From Cellulophaga sp. RHA19 (lineage in GTDB: Bacteria > Bacteroidota > Bacteroidia > Flavobacteriales > Flavobacteriaceae): a stretch of 64,000 nt of DNA. The stretch spans positions 62,001 through 126,000 of the forward strand of contig NZ_PHUL01000001.1 in NCBI RefSeq assembly GCF_002813425.1. Direction: 5' to 3'. This document shows positions 37,734 through 48,300 of the stretch, piece after piece. The translations under genes were made by a program, and so were the position numbers. Numbering within the stretch: position 1 is the stretch's first letter; each line of letters opens with the position of its first letter. The notes beneath the pieces are model-generated. The model ran no database searches. It was given only the letters and a program-made list of their open reading frames with translations, and was not told where the DNA came from.

Positions 37734-38672
37734 ATGAATAACAAAAATAAAATTATACTATTGAGTGTACTCCTACTAATCTCATTAGTTATTATCATTT
37801 TAAGTTTTTACCCTTTTAATTCTGAGTTAAAAAATTTAGATTTCTATGTTTTTGATTCTAATGACAACAGCCATTATGAACAAAATGAAGAATTAGATTT
37901 TTTCTTAAATGATACATCTGTAGTAAAAGACAAAAAACTAGTGTGGCATTTTGGCAATGGAGACACATTAAAACGCAACTTAGACGTAAAATACAAATAC
38001 AAAGAACCTGGTAAATATTTAGTTACTGTAGATATAGACAAAAACCAAACACTATCTAAATATATCAAAGTAATATCTGTTAAAGAGCGTAGAGTAATAG
38101 ACTCTATACCTAAGCTTTTTGGCCCAGATGAAGGCTATACAGGAGAAGAGTTAATATTTACTTCTCAAGGGCCAGGAATAGAAACTTGGTACTGGGAATT
38201 TGGAGAAACAGGAACTGTAGATGCGTACGAAAAACAAAATGTATACGTATACTCAGAGCCAGGAACTTATGATGTAAAACTAACAACCAATACTACAGAA
38301 TACCCTATATATCATAAAATAAAAATACTTCCGCGTTTTGAAAAATTAGATGTCATGGTTACCGTAGATTCTCTTTCTTTAGCAGAAAGCGATATTAAAA
38401 AGCATTTACAAGCAATTGCAGATGCAGACGTATCAGACAGAGCAACTTTTAACGAACAGTTTAGGTATTTAAAAAATAAATACACTTGCAATAACGCTAA
38501 TGAAGTTGTAATTGTGGTTAACAACAGTAAGTATAACGACTTCTATAGTTACTGCCAAGGCTTACACTATTTGGATGGTAAACGTAATAAAAGAATAAGC
38601 ATCAATAGTATAGAACTAGAAACGTATAAATGTATTAAAAGAATTAATGTAACTCAAAGCATGTTAGAATGA
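37734..38672 (+). CDS. PKD-domain membrane protein of the T6SS envelope complex
   Basis: The 312-residue protein has an N-terminal membrane anchor (about residues 5-27) and two PKD (polycystic kidney disease) repeats: WHFGNGDTLKRN near residue 73, and WYWEFGETGTVDAYEKQNVYVYSEPGTYDVKL near residue 152. These carry the W-x-F-G-x-G/x-x and YxxPGxYxVxL signatures. The last 110 residues are unrecognised. PKD domains mediate extracellular or periplasmic protein contacts. It stands between the small TssO-like genes and tssR and overlaps tssR by four bases. It is probably TssP or TssQ of the T6SSiii nomenclature, which I leave open. Confidence 0.6.
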   Translation: MNNKNKIILLSVLLLISLVIIILSFYPFNSELKNLDFYVFDSNDNSHYEQNEELDFFLNDTSVVKDKKLVWHFGNGDTLKRNLDVKYKYKEPGKYLVTVDIDKNQTLSKYIKVISVKERRVIDSIPKLFGPDEGYTGEELIFTSQGPGIETWYWEFGETGTVDAYEKQNVYVYSEPGTYDVKLTTNTTEYPIYHKIKILPRFEKLDVMVTVDSLSLAESDIKKHLQAIADADVSDRATFNEQFRYLKNKYTCNNANEVVIVVNNSKYNDFYSYCQGLHYLDGKRNKRISINSIELETYKCIKRINVTQSMLE

Positions 38673-41062
38673 AAAATAACCAACCAAAAAACATAGTACC
38701 ATTTATAATAGCTTTTTTATCTGTACTGCTTTTTAATACCACTAATGCACAAGTATTTAAATATGAAAAAATTGAACGTGTAAGCGATCATAATTTTAAT
38801 TACCCAGATAGCGATACCGAAAACTTAAAACTAAAAAAAGATAAGTCTATATTGGTGGTCTATTCAGACAGAAGCAACAATACTTCTTACACCAACAGCT
38901 ATGGTCAATTTAAAAAAGGATCTCAATCATTTCTAGAACCTTATTTTGTTATAAGTGATAAAAACAATGCTTATGAGGTTGTTTTAGCAGACTCATCATT
39001 AATTGGAAAACCTAAAAGTATACTTTCTTTTTTATTCAATAGAAAACGCCATTTTACAGATACTAAAGGAGTAAATTATATTGGCTGGATATCTAAAAGT
39101 AATACGCTAGAGCATAAAAACTCTTTTATCAGCACAATAAACAACAAACCTTTAAAATATAAAATAGGCGTTAGTAAAACTAGTGGTTTATATAAATTAA
39201 ATAAGACTTTTGTGGGTGACAGCTTAGTGGTTTATGAAGATCCTTTTTTTAACAAACCCTTAGATAAAAAATTGCTTTTAAACCAAACCGTTTACCCTTA
39301 CAAGTATAACCAAACAGGTAATGCTGTGCTTATTTCTAATGCACCAAGCATTAATGGTGTAGAAACTAATGTTATGGGATGGGTATCTACAGATTTAATT
39401 TCTCCTATTGGGCAAGGTCATGTTTACAATTTAGCAGGACAAAAAAAATCTTTACATATTAAAGACTCTACAAACCTTACTATATCACAACAACATATTT
39501 ACGCTAATTACTTTTACAATAAAGCACCTAATAAGCCAAGTGAATTTAGTAACCCCACAGCAAATGTTCCTTTTTACATTTGGGACCAGAACGAGAATAA
39601 ATTAATAAACGTAAAAGGTAACAATGTTTTAATTTCTGATGCCAATAGACTAGAAAAAGAAAGCAAAACAGTTAATTTTCATTTTATATTTAATGAAGAC
39701 GAAAAAGAAAGCATTAAGCCTTTAATAAACTCTCTTCAAAATATAGGTTTATTTTTTCCACAACATGAAGATTTAAAATTCTCTTTTTCTGCTGTTAGTA
39801 GAAGTAAAAACAAATCTTATGTACTACCTAAAACTACATCTTTTGCTAGTTGGATAACCTTTATACAAAACATACTAGAGGAAAAACCATTACACAAAAA
39901 AGCAATTACCAAAGACTACCTAACCTTAAACCAAGCAATAGAAACTTCTTTAGCAACTAGTTACAACACCACTAGTTTTGAAAATAACTTTTTTATTATA
40001 GCTGGCAGTAGTGGTAATTATAATTTAGACAGACAAGACTATTTAATTAAAAAAATGGCTTTAAAGTCCTCTAAATTATTATTTATACAATTACAGAACC
40101 GCTCTAATGAAAGTAACCAAAATAATTTATTATTAGCTAAAGAAATATTATCTGATGTATCTAAAAACTACAACTCTTTTATAGAAAACTACATTATAGA
40201 TAACAACCTAACTATTAGTAAAAACAGTTTAAAAAACATAGCCTCAGAAAACAGTAATATTTATGTTTATGACGCCCCACAAAACAGCTTATTTAACGGC
40301 GGTGTTATTTTTCCTAGTATAAATATGCATATAGAGCCAAAAGCTTTAAGCACAGCAATAGACACCGTATTAATTAATACAATTAACACAAACAATAAGC
40401 TTATAACATCTTTAAACAACTATAAAAGCAAGCTTGGTGTTTTAAAATCTAAGCCTTCTAAGTTTTTAAAAACTATTTTTAATTCTGACAGCTTACAAAT
40501 AAGTTTAATAGACAAAAACAACCCTAACGACATTTTTTACAAAAACACACCGTTAGATAAAGCCAGTGTTAACTCTTTGCAAAAAGGGTACCATATGAGC
40601 AAAACAGAAGTTCTAGATTTAATTGAAAACTACAGAGCTTTGTTGCCTCGATTTGCAGAGTCTAGACTTGCCTCTTTTAATAGTGAAATAAGCTCATACA
40701 CAAATGCAGATGATTACATACATACCAAAGAGACATTAACTAGAAGAGAAAAAAGAATACTAAAAAGAACTTACAGAAGAGAAATTAGAGGCATAAATAA
40801 AGTCTTTAAAAGAAAAGTAATCTATAGAAACGACAAACTATCTCAATTATTCTTTTTTAAAACAGGCATAAAGGTAGATCGTACATTTGGTAGTTACCAA
40901 ACTTTAAAAATAAAGACCAAGTCTGCTACACAAAAAGGATTTGACAAATTTTTTCTAAAAAATCGTGATAAAGTAGATCTTTTAGAAAAGAAATTTTTAG
41001 ACAACGATCTTATAAAAGTAAATAAAGACACTTATTTTGTTCCAGAATATTTATTGCTTTAA
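38669..41062 (+). CDS. tssR: T6SS periplasmic protein TssR
   Basis: The 797-residue protein has a cleavable signal peptide (about residues 1-28, ending NTTNAQ) and matches the long TssR component of T6SSiii in size and place at the end of the operon. The N-terminal half holds SH3-like strand-rich segments (NYIGWISKS near 145, NVMGWVSTDLI near 232), and the middle a von Willebrand-like beta-alpha part (FFIIAGSSGNYNLD near 437); the C-terminus is basic and helical. It is thought to span the periplasm. A terminator follows at 41070. Confidence 0.8.
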   Translation: MKNNQPKNIVPFIIAFLSVLLFNTTNAQVFKYEKIERVSDHNFNYPDSDTENLKLKKDKSILVVYSDRSNNTSYTNSYGQFKKGSQSFLEPYFVISDKNNAYEVVLADSSLIGKPKSILSFLFNRKRHFTDTKGVNYIGWISKSNTLEHKNSFISTINNKPLKYKIGVSKTSGLYKLNKTFVGDSLVVYEDPFFNKPLDKKLLLNQTVYPYKYNQTGNAVLISNAPSINGVETNVMGWVSTDLISPIGQGHVYNLAGQKKSLHIKDSTNLTISQQHIYANYFYNKAPNKPSEFSNPTANVPFYIWDQNENKLINVKGNNVLISDANRLEKESKTVNFHFIFNEDEKESIKPLINSLQNIGLFFPQHEDLKFSFSAVSRSKNKSYVLPKTTSFASWITFIQNILEEKPLHKKAITKDYLTLNQAIETSLATSYNTTSFENNFFIIAGSSGNYNLDRQDYLIKKMALKSSKLLFIQLQNRSNESNQNNLLLAKEILSDVSKNYNSFIENYIIDNNLTISKNSLKNIASENSNIYVYDAPQNSLFNGGVIFPSINMHIEPKALSTAIDTVLINTINTNNKLITSLNNYKSKLGVLKSKPSKFLKTIFNSDSLQISLIDKNNPNDIFYKNTPLDKASVNSLQKGYHMSKTEVLDLIENYRALLPRFAESRLASFNSEISSYTNADDYIHTKETLTRREKRILKRTYRREIRGINKVFKRKVIYRNDKLSQLFFFKTGIKVDRTFGSYQTLKIKTKSATQKGFDKFFLKNRDKVDLLEKKFLDNDLIKVNKDTYFVPEYLLL

Positions 41063-41069
41063 AAGCAAC

Positions 41070-41112
41070 ATAAGATCCTCAAAATTGTTCTTTTGAGGGT
41101 CTTATAAAAAAA
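41070..41112 (+). terminator. Terminator after tssR
   Basis: The stem AAGATCCTCAAAA / TTTTGAGGGTCTT (one G-T pair) is followed by an A/T-rich tail. Confidence 0.75.
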
Positions 41113-41538
41113 TTTAGCACCTAATTTATTTGCATTTAAACAGTCAGTAAATCGATAAAACAACAGAAATAAAGGATTAAATGCGTATGCTTTTTCTTAC
41201 TAATATGTATAATTTTAAAAATAATATATGATATAACACTTGTTTTTGTAAGGCTTTATCGTTTAAACACAACATTAAATACGTGTTAAATTAAAAAAAT
41301 TACTTTTGTAAACTGATATTATTTAATACATTAGCCTTCATAAAGACAATATTTTAGAATTTTTCTCTTTCTTCCAAAATAAAATAATGTCATATTAAGG
41401 ACTTAGGTTTTTGCCTAAGTATGGAGAAAATTTCAAAAAAGTAGTTTTTTGATGCTTTCTCTTTTTTTTATACTAGTCGAAACTAAAGAGGAACTGTAAC
41501 ATTTTAAAAATTAATTTTAATTAAAAAAACAAATTATT
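41113..41538 (+). promoter_or_regulatory. Gene-free region with the second hcp leader
   Basis: The first 208 bases carry no gene that I can see. From 41321 the sequence is the same leader as before hcp copy 1, including the hairpin ACTTAGG / CCTAAGT at 41401-41420 and the AAAAAA / TTTTTT hairpin after it. The sharp loss of identity upstream of 41321 marks the left edge of the duplicated block. Confidence 0.5.
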
Positions 41539-41937
41539 ATGGGATCATTTAGAGCAGATTTTAGTTTCGGTGGTAAAGTATTTGATGTACTTTATTCTGA
41601 TTATGAATTTAGTAGAAATACAGATTCTAAAGGTAAGCCATCTTCTAACGTAACTGGTGGTAGAGTTGAATTAGTTATAGAGTCTACAGAAGATACTTCT
41701 GTTATTGAAGCTATGGTTAACAGTCAGTTTAAACCTGTTGAAGGTAAAATTACTTTTAAGAAAACAGACGAGGATGCTAAAATGAAAGAAGTTGAGTTTA
41801 AAAACGCTTACATCGTTCATTTTAAAGAAACATTAGACGTTAATAATGACGTACCTATGACTATTAAAGTTACTTTCTCTGCTGAGGAAATTAACGTTGG
41901 TACAGCTTCTTTATTAAACCGTTGGCCAAGATCATAA
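41539..41937 (+). CDS. tssD: T6SS tube protein Hcp (TssD), copy 2
   Basis: The 132-residue product is identical to that of copy 1 at 9545, and I found no base difference between the two coding regions. It would supply the same inner-tube hexamers. The leader and terminator are also kept, so dosage of one protein seems to be doubled rather than diversified. The perfect identity points to recent duplication or gene conversion. Confidence 0.93.
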   Translation: MGSFRADFSFGGKVFDVLYSDYEFSRNTDSKGKPSSNVTGGRVELVIESTEDTSVIEAMVNSQFKPVEGKITFKKTDEDAKMKEVEFKNAYIVHFKETLDVNNDVPMTIKVTFSAEEINVGTASLLNRWPRS

Positions 41938-41981
41938 AACTACTAAACACATACTAGTTGTTTAGACATGTTTATACTATT

Positions 41982-42017
41982 AAAGCCTTCAAGTGTCATA
42001 ATTTGAAGGCTTTTTTA
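41982..42017 (+). terminator. Terminator between hcp and vgrG, copy 2
   Basis: Same hairpin as at 9988-10023 (AAAGCCTTCAA / TTGAAGGCTTT and T-run). Confidence 0.85.
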
Positions 42018-42196
42018 TCCTTTTACAAAATACCACATATGGTGTATTAGTTACACACAAACCAATACATCTAAAAAATAAAACAAACCTAGTAAAACTA
42101 ATCTCTTTACTGCTTTGTTTAAAATAACATTAAAATTAGGCCTCTTGGTTTCTAAATTTACCACAAGGCTTATATAGTACCTACAAACATAAAGTT

Positions 42197-43954
42197 ATGA
42201 CACCAGAAAATAAGCAAATTAGTATTAACGGTAAATTTATTAGTGGTTACAAACACATTACCATAGCTCAAAAAATTAACGATCACCATTCTTTTGAGGT
42301 TGGTATAGATTTAGAAGCCGGGGAAACCACTACCGCACACACCATAGACAAGTCTAAAGACTGGCTTGGTAAAACAATACTTATTACTACTACTGGCAAA
42401 GATTTTACAGGTATTATAACCAACGTATCTCTTAATCAAAACAACGGCAATCACGGGCAAATTATTCTCTCTGGCTACTCCTCTACTATTGTTTTAGAAG
42501 ATAGTGAGGTTATGCAATCTTGGTTAAACAAGTCCTTAGCAGACATTGTAAAAGTGGTGACTAAAAACCCTAAGTTAACTACAGAAATTGCACCAGAAAA
42601 TACCGCTACACTAGACTATGAGTCGCAATACCTAGAAACCAACTTTAAGTTTATACAGCGTATTGCTAAACAACATAACGAGTGGTTGTTTTATGATGGA
42701 GACACCTTATTTTTTGGAAAACCATCACAAACAGACCCTATTACTATAGAATACGGTAAAGATTTAACCGAAATGAATATTGGCATACAAGCACAGGCTC
42801 GTAAAGCACAAGCTTTTTCGTTTAACTCCCAAGACGTACAACAACACAACAGCCAAACTCCAGATAGTCCTACTGGTTTAAATGAATTAGGACAACACGC
42901 CTTTAACACTAGTTTAGAGCTCTTTTCTACTGGTGGTAATGGGTACACCATTCCTAGAATTAAAAACAAGTCTGAGATAGACAACTATTTAAAAAAGAAA
43001 CAACAAAGTGCGGCGGCTAACTCTAACTACATATCTGGCAAGTCTACTAAAAAAGGATTAGCTGTAGGGAGTATTATAGACATAGAAACAGCTATACTTA
43101 GCGGTGTTGCTAGTTATGCCACTAAAAAGCACGGTAAATATATTATTACAGAAATTACACACTACGCTAAAGAAGCTAACTATTACACCAATAGTTTTGT
43201 GGCGTTACCTGTAGATATTAAAAGCCTACCTGAACCTAAAGTAACATTGCCAGTAGCGCAAACACAAATGGCAACGGTATTAAGCAACCAAGACCCTAAA
43301 AACAAAGGAAGAGTACAAGTAAAAATGAACTGGCAAACCGGAGAAATGAAAACGGCATGGATACGTGTTATGACACCAGATGCAGGGAGCAGCAGTAACG
43401 TAGCTACCAACAGAGGTTTTGTGTTTATACCAGAAGAAGGTGACCAGGTTTTACTTGGTTTTAGATACAACGACCCTAACAGACCTTTTGTACTAGGTAG
43501 CCTTTTTAACGGGCAAACAGGAGCCGGAGGTTTAGAACAAAACAAAAGTAAAAGTATAACTACAAGAAGTGGTAATACCATAACTTTTAATGATGATGAA
43601 AACCAAGGGAAAATAACTATTTCTGATCCAAGTGGTAGTAGCATTACACTAAACGGAGATGAAACTATTACTATTTCTGCTCCTAAAACAATTACGTTAG
43701 ATGCTACTAATATTTTCTTAAAAGGAACAGAAATAGAACTAGACGGGACAAATGTTAAAATTGGCGGAAAAGAAAATATCGTTGTAGATGCACCAACAGT
43801 AGGTATTACGGGTACAAAAAGCTTGTCATTACTAAGTTCCAAAAATGCAACTATAAATGGCGGTGAAGAAACCAATGTTTTAGGTGCTGCAATTAAAACC
43901 AACTCTACTGGGGACACCAACATTACTGGCTCTATGGTAAAAATAAATTCTTAA
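42197..43954 (+). CDS. vgrG: T6SS spike protein VgrG (TssI), copy 2
   Basis: The 585-residue VgrG shares residues 1-444 with copy 1 and then has a different tail: a beta-helix of about 140 residues with repeats such as ITISDPSGSSITLNG, FLKGTEIELDG and VGITGTKSLSLLS. That tail should form the docking surface for the Rhs protein encoded two genes downstream. The following gene begins two bases after the stop. The start ATG is preceded by the 259-base spacer that it shares with copy 1. Confidence 0.95.
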   Translation: MTPENKQISINGKFISGYKHITIAQKINDHHSFEVGIDLEAGETTTAHTIDKSKDWLGKTILITTTGKDFTGIITNVSLNQNNGNHGQIILSGYSSTIVLEDSEVMQSWLNKSLADIVKVVTKNPKLTTEIAPENTATLDYESQYLETNFKFIQRIAKQHNEWLFYDGDTLFFGKPSQTDPITIEYGKDLTEMNIGIQAQARKAQAFSFNSQDVQQHNSQTPDSPTGLNELGQHAFNTSLELFSTGGNGYTIPRIKNKSEIDNYLKKKQQSAAANSNYISGKSTKKGLAVGSIIDIETAILSGVASYATKKHGKYIITEITHYAKEANYYTNSFVALPVDIKSLPEPKVTLPVAQTQMATVLSNQDPKNKGRVQVKMNWQTGEMKTAWIRVMTPDAGSSSNVATNRGFVFIPEEGDQVLLGFRYNDPNRPFVLGSLFNGQTGAGGLEQNKSKSITTRSGNTITFNDDENQGKITISDPSGSSITLNGDETITISAPKTITLDATNIFLKGTEIELDGTNVKIGGKENIVVDAPTVGITGTKSLSLLSSKNATINGGEETNVLGAAIKTNSTGDTNITGSMVKINS

Positions 43955-43956
43955 GC

Positions 43957-45324
43957 ATGAGCGAGAACAAATCTATAGCACACCAATACTATAAGGTACA
44001 AGAGTACTGGAAAGAAGCTCTGACGCATAAAGAATGGAAACTAGCCGTTTGGGTAGCTGAATATTCAGATATTGAAATTATAAGTCATTTTTTAGACATA
44101 GAAGGTTCTGCGCTAGGAGAAACAGAAGAGGTTATACTTAAATTTAATTCAGTTTACACAGAAGATGAAGAATATGAAAAACATTTATGGTCAGAATTTA
44201 CAGATTGGTTTAATCTAGATAATGACCCTAAATACGATATACATAAGGCTTTAATTAAAGATAACTATCTTAAAACGCCTTTTGTTCCAAATACAAAACT
44301 TGCACCTACATTTTCTAACCTTCTTTTAGAGATAGAACGCTTTAAAAAAGCGTTAATTGGCATAGACCCATCTTTAATTATTCAGTTTGGTTTAGGAATG
44401 CACCAACAAGGCTTTGGAGATTGGATACATGATATGCTAAAAAAAGATACCCCTACTGCTATTAGATTTGTGGCTATAGATATTGCTAAAGAAAGACATT
44501 TAAAATCTTTTAAAAGAAAAACACGATCAAAAGTTTATGAAATTCACCCGCAGTTAAATATGCTTGCGGCTATGAAGAATGAAATGAAAAAAGAGGTTAA
44601 AGGTAGCCAACCTCATAGTCCAGATGCTAAATACAAACTAACCGTATTAGAATTAATGGAAGCTTTACCTAAGGAGAAAAAAATGCTTCCGTTAATAGAT
44701 CGTCTTTTTACAGAAGCAAAACAATTAGGAGAACCCTCAGTACTAGTATCTAGTTATTTAATTGTATCACACGCATACAACACAATTAAAGAACCTAAAA
44801 AAGGACTTAAACATATAGAAAAAGCTATTGTATTAACAGACACAATAAAAACATCTTCACAATACTATCCATTATGGAGGTCTAGTATGCTATTTAAGGC
44901 TGCTTTTCTGTTAAGCCTTAGTGAAGAAGAAGATGCTTTTGAGGTTTATGAAGAAATAGCGCAAAAGGCAAGTAAAAATTTAGACTATTTCTATATTATG
45001 GAAGCGTACAGAATATGTGCTACCATACAAATGAAAAAGAAAAAATATGAAGATGCTTTTGAGTATGCGCTATTAGCACTAAATGGCGGTTGCTATTTAG
45101 ACTTACAAACGCGCCAAAACTCTACGTTTTTATATGTAGCTAATTTAGCATATAACATTTTAGAATACATATTGGGTGAAAATGAAAAAAGGCCTATTGT
45201 AGAAGAACACCTGGAGCTTTGGTTGGGTAAAAATTGGAAAAAACTAATTTCTGCTGAAGAAAACCTAAACCAACATTATGCTCCTCTACCAAAAGAGCAA
45301 GAATTAATTTCATCAACAAATTAA
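43957..45324 (+). CDS. Helical-repeat protein, probable adaptor for the Rhs effector
   Basis: I recognise no named domain in this 455-residue protein. It has no signal peptide. The second half (about 225-430) reads as TPR-like helix pairs (LEVSSYLIVSHAYN, GLKHIEKAI, DAFEVYEEIAQKA, DAFEYALLALNGG). It lies between vgrG2 and the rhs gene, with gaps of two and three bases. Effector adaptors and chaperones occupy exactly this place in many T6SS islands. I infer that it loads the Rhs protein on VgrG2. Confidence 0.5.
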   Translation: MSENKSIAHQYYKVQEYWKEALTHKEWKLAVWVAEYSDIEIISHFLDIEGSALGETEEVILKFNSVYTEDEEYEKHLWSEFTDWFNLDNDPKYDIHKALIKDNYLKTPFVPNTKLAPTFSNLLLEIERFKKALIGIDPSLIIQFGLGMHQQGFGDWIHDMLKKDTPTAIRFVAIDIAKERHLKSFKRKTRSKVYEIHPQLNMLAAMKNEMKKEVKGSQPHSPDAKYKLTVLELMEALPKEKKMLPLIDRLFTEAKQLGEPSVLVSSYLIVSHAYNTIKEPKKGLKHIEKAIVLTDTIKTSSQYYPLWRSSMLFKAAFLLSLSEEEDAFEVYEEIAQKASKNLDYFYIMEAYRICATIQMKKKKYEDAFEYALLALNGGCYLDLQTRQNSTFLYVANLAYNILEYILGENEKRPIVEEHLELWLGKNWKKLISAEENLNQHYAPLPKEQELISSTN

Positions 45325-45327
45325 ATT

Positions 45328-48300
45328 ATGGCTTTAAGTAAAGTAACTACTAAAACTGTTGAAAAAGTAGCTGAAAAAGCGGTTAAAAAAACAGTAGGTC
45401 ATGCGCCTGGAAAAAGTTTTGGAGAATTATTTTCTGAAAAAAAAACACAGTTAGATAGTTTACAGAAAGACCTAGCAGCTGCAATAATGCCTAGTATACC
45501 AGGACAACCTGCTGGTAAATTCTCTGACATGGGCATAGGTGTAGATTTTCATTCTACGGTTGTACCACCATCTCCTATGTGCGCTGTTCCTAATGTTTTT
45601 ATGGTGTATGATATGATAGCCGCAGTTTTTGCTGCCATTAATTCTGTTTTGCCAACACCCACTGAAAAAGAACAAGAAGAGGTTGCTGAAGGCGAAGAGC
45701 AACTACCCCAACCCATTACTGTAAGTTCTGTAGCTAGAGCTATTGTAACTATGATGAGGCCTAGTGTTAAAATAAATAACAGATGGGTTGCAAATGCTGG
45801 TGCATCTATACAACACTTACCAGGTGTTTTAGCACACGGGCCTGCTCCAATAGTTGCTCCTATGGCACAAGGCGAAATGTTTATGGGTAGTAGTACCGTT
45901 ATGGCAGATTCTGCCCCTTTCTCCTATCAATATTTACCTGCACTATCTTGTAATGTTGTTGGTATACCTGCACCTTTTAGAGCTAAAAAAGCAAGCAAAC
46001 CTAAGCTAACATTAATGGCTCCCACAGATAGTATGATAACTGTTATTCCTGCAGGTATGGCTGTTTTAGTTGGTGGACCTCCTACTATAGATTTATTTGC
46101 CCTTGCGATAAATTTAGGACTTAAAGGTTTTGGGAAATTATTAAAAAGAGGAAAAAAAGCAATTAAAAAAGTTGATGTAGAAAAAGCTATAAAAAAAGTT
46201 GATGTAGAAAAAGCTGCAAAAAAAGTCGATGTAGAAAAGGCTGTAAAAAAAGTTGAAGTAAAGAAATCTTCAAAAACAAAATGTGTAGGAGAACCTGTAG
46301 ATGTTGTTGCCGGACGTGTAGTTTCAGAAAATGAAGAATTTAGTTTCCCTGGCGCCATCCCTTTTGTATTTACACGTCGTTACTATAGTGACATACAAGC
46401 AACATCCGCATTAGGTAAAATGTGGCACCATAATTATGATGTTTACCATAGTGATGTAAACCAAGAGGGAGATATTGTTGTAAGAATTGAAGATGGCCGT
46501 TTTATTACATTTCCTGCCTTAGCTGATCATGATACTATGTATCACCCAATAGAAAAATTTACATGGAATAAAACTAAAAATGGGTATGTTTTAGAGGACG
46601 AATATAAACTACAATACCACTTTGGCAGCAACCGTAAACTAGCGTTTATCAAAAATACTATTGGAGATAAAATTAGCGTAAAATACAATGCTAATAACAA
46701 TATAGATTCTGTGACTGATACCGCAGGACGTGTTTTTAAATTTAGTTACAACAACCCAGAATATATTAACCTTTTAACCACAATAGAACTAGAAACACAG
46801 GAGGGCTTTGTATGGAACCACAATTACAAGTACAATTCAGAAGGCTTACTACATAAAGTTATAGATGTTAATAGTGCAGAAAAAACATTCCGTTATAAAG
46901 ATGGCTTATTATCTCATTTAACCAACCAGTTAGGCGGTAATTTTTATTGGGAATACCAAGGTAAAGGAGAAAATGCAAAATGTATACACGCTTGGGGAGA
47001 TGAAGGGCTTTTAGAATACCATTTAGATTATAAAGTAGGAAAAACTATTGTAACCAACTCTTTAGGCAACACTACAGTTTATGAGTATGATGACCGTTTA
47101 CTCATAACCAAAATAACCGACCCAATGGGCGGGGTAACCATAAACCGCTATAACGAAAACGAAGAAAAAGTACTCACCATAGATCCTATGGGCAATAGCA
47201 CCAAGTTTAATTATGACCAAAGAGGTAATTTAATAGCCATTACCAATGCTTTTGACAATACCGAACGTTTTGGTTACAATGAGCAAGACTTGCTCGTAAG
47301 CCATACCAGCTACCAAGGAAATAGCCTAAGAAGAACCTTTAACAATCTTGGGCAGGTAACACAAATAGAGTACCCTAACGGTAGCTCTGTAGAACTAGAC
47401 TACAAAAAAGGTAAACTATACCAAATAACAGATCAAAACAAAAATACCACTACTTTAGAATGGGATAAAAGTCATAATTTAACTACCATACACTCGCCTA
47501 ACGGCACTGCTACGCATATGACGTATGATAGTCTTGGGCGCGTGCAAAAAACAGTTGCTGCCAACGGGGCTACAACTACCTATGATTATGACAAGGTTGG
47601 TAATGTTTTAAAACTAATAGAACCTACTGGCAATGTACACCAATTTACGTATAACACCGCTGGTAGTGTGCTTACTGCCAAAGACCATAAACGCAACGTA
47701 AAATTTAGCTACTGGGGCCTAGGGCATTTAAAAAAGCGTACCGAAAATGGTAAAAGTGTTACTTTTTATTATGATACAGAAGAGCAACTAAAAAGCATAC
47801 GTAATGAGGCCAGTGAATTGTACCGTTTTAGCCGAGATGGCAATGGTAATATTATAGGCGAATGGGGTTTTGATGGGCTTAGCCGTAAATACCGTAGAGA
47901 CGCCAATGGCCAAGTAACAACTACCATTAGCCCCTTACATACTACAAATTATAATTACAATGCTTTAGGCCAGTTAACTACTGTACAATATAGTAACGGT
48001 ACGTATGAGTTGTTTAGCTATGATAAAGATGGCAACTTAATACTAGCAGAAAACCAAGACAACCAAGTACGCTTGCAATTAGATACGGTTGGCAATGTGT
48101 TACAAGAAAGCCAAAACGGCCACCTAATTACCAATACCTATAATAACTTTGGGCAACGTACCCAAATGCAAAGTAGTTTAGGTGCACAACTAAATAACCA
48201 ATACAACCCACTAGGAGAGCTTATCAATAGCAATGCAGCACAAGACAAAGCAACAACATGGCAAGCTGCTTTTGAGTACAATAGTATGGGCTGGGAAGTA

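Larger units (their letters stand above)
41321..43530 (+). repeat. 2.2-kb direct repeat, copy 2 (hcp leader, hcp, 5' part of vgrG)
   Basis: Direct counterpart of 9326-11536. The leader and hcp are almost invariant; substitutions are mostly silent and become more frequent in the last 250 bases of the shared vgrG part. Confidence 0.95.

Noticed and set aside
9326..43530. Composite transposon made by the two hcp-vgrG blocks
   Set aside because: The repeats contain only T6SS genes, with no transposase, integrase or terminal inverted repeats. Duplication by recombination explains them better.
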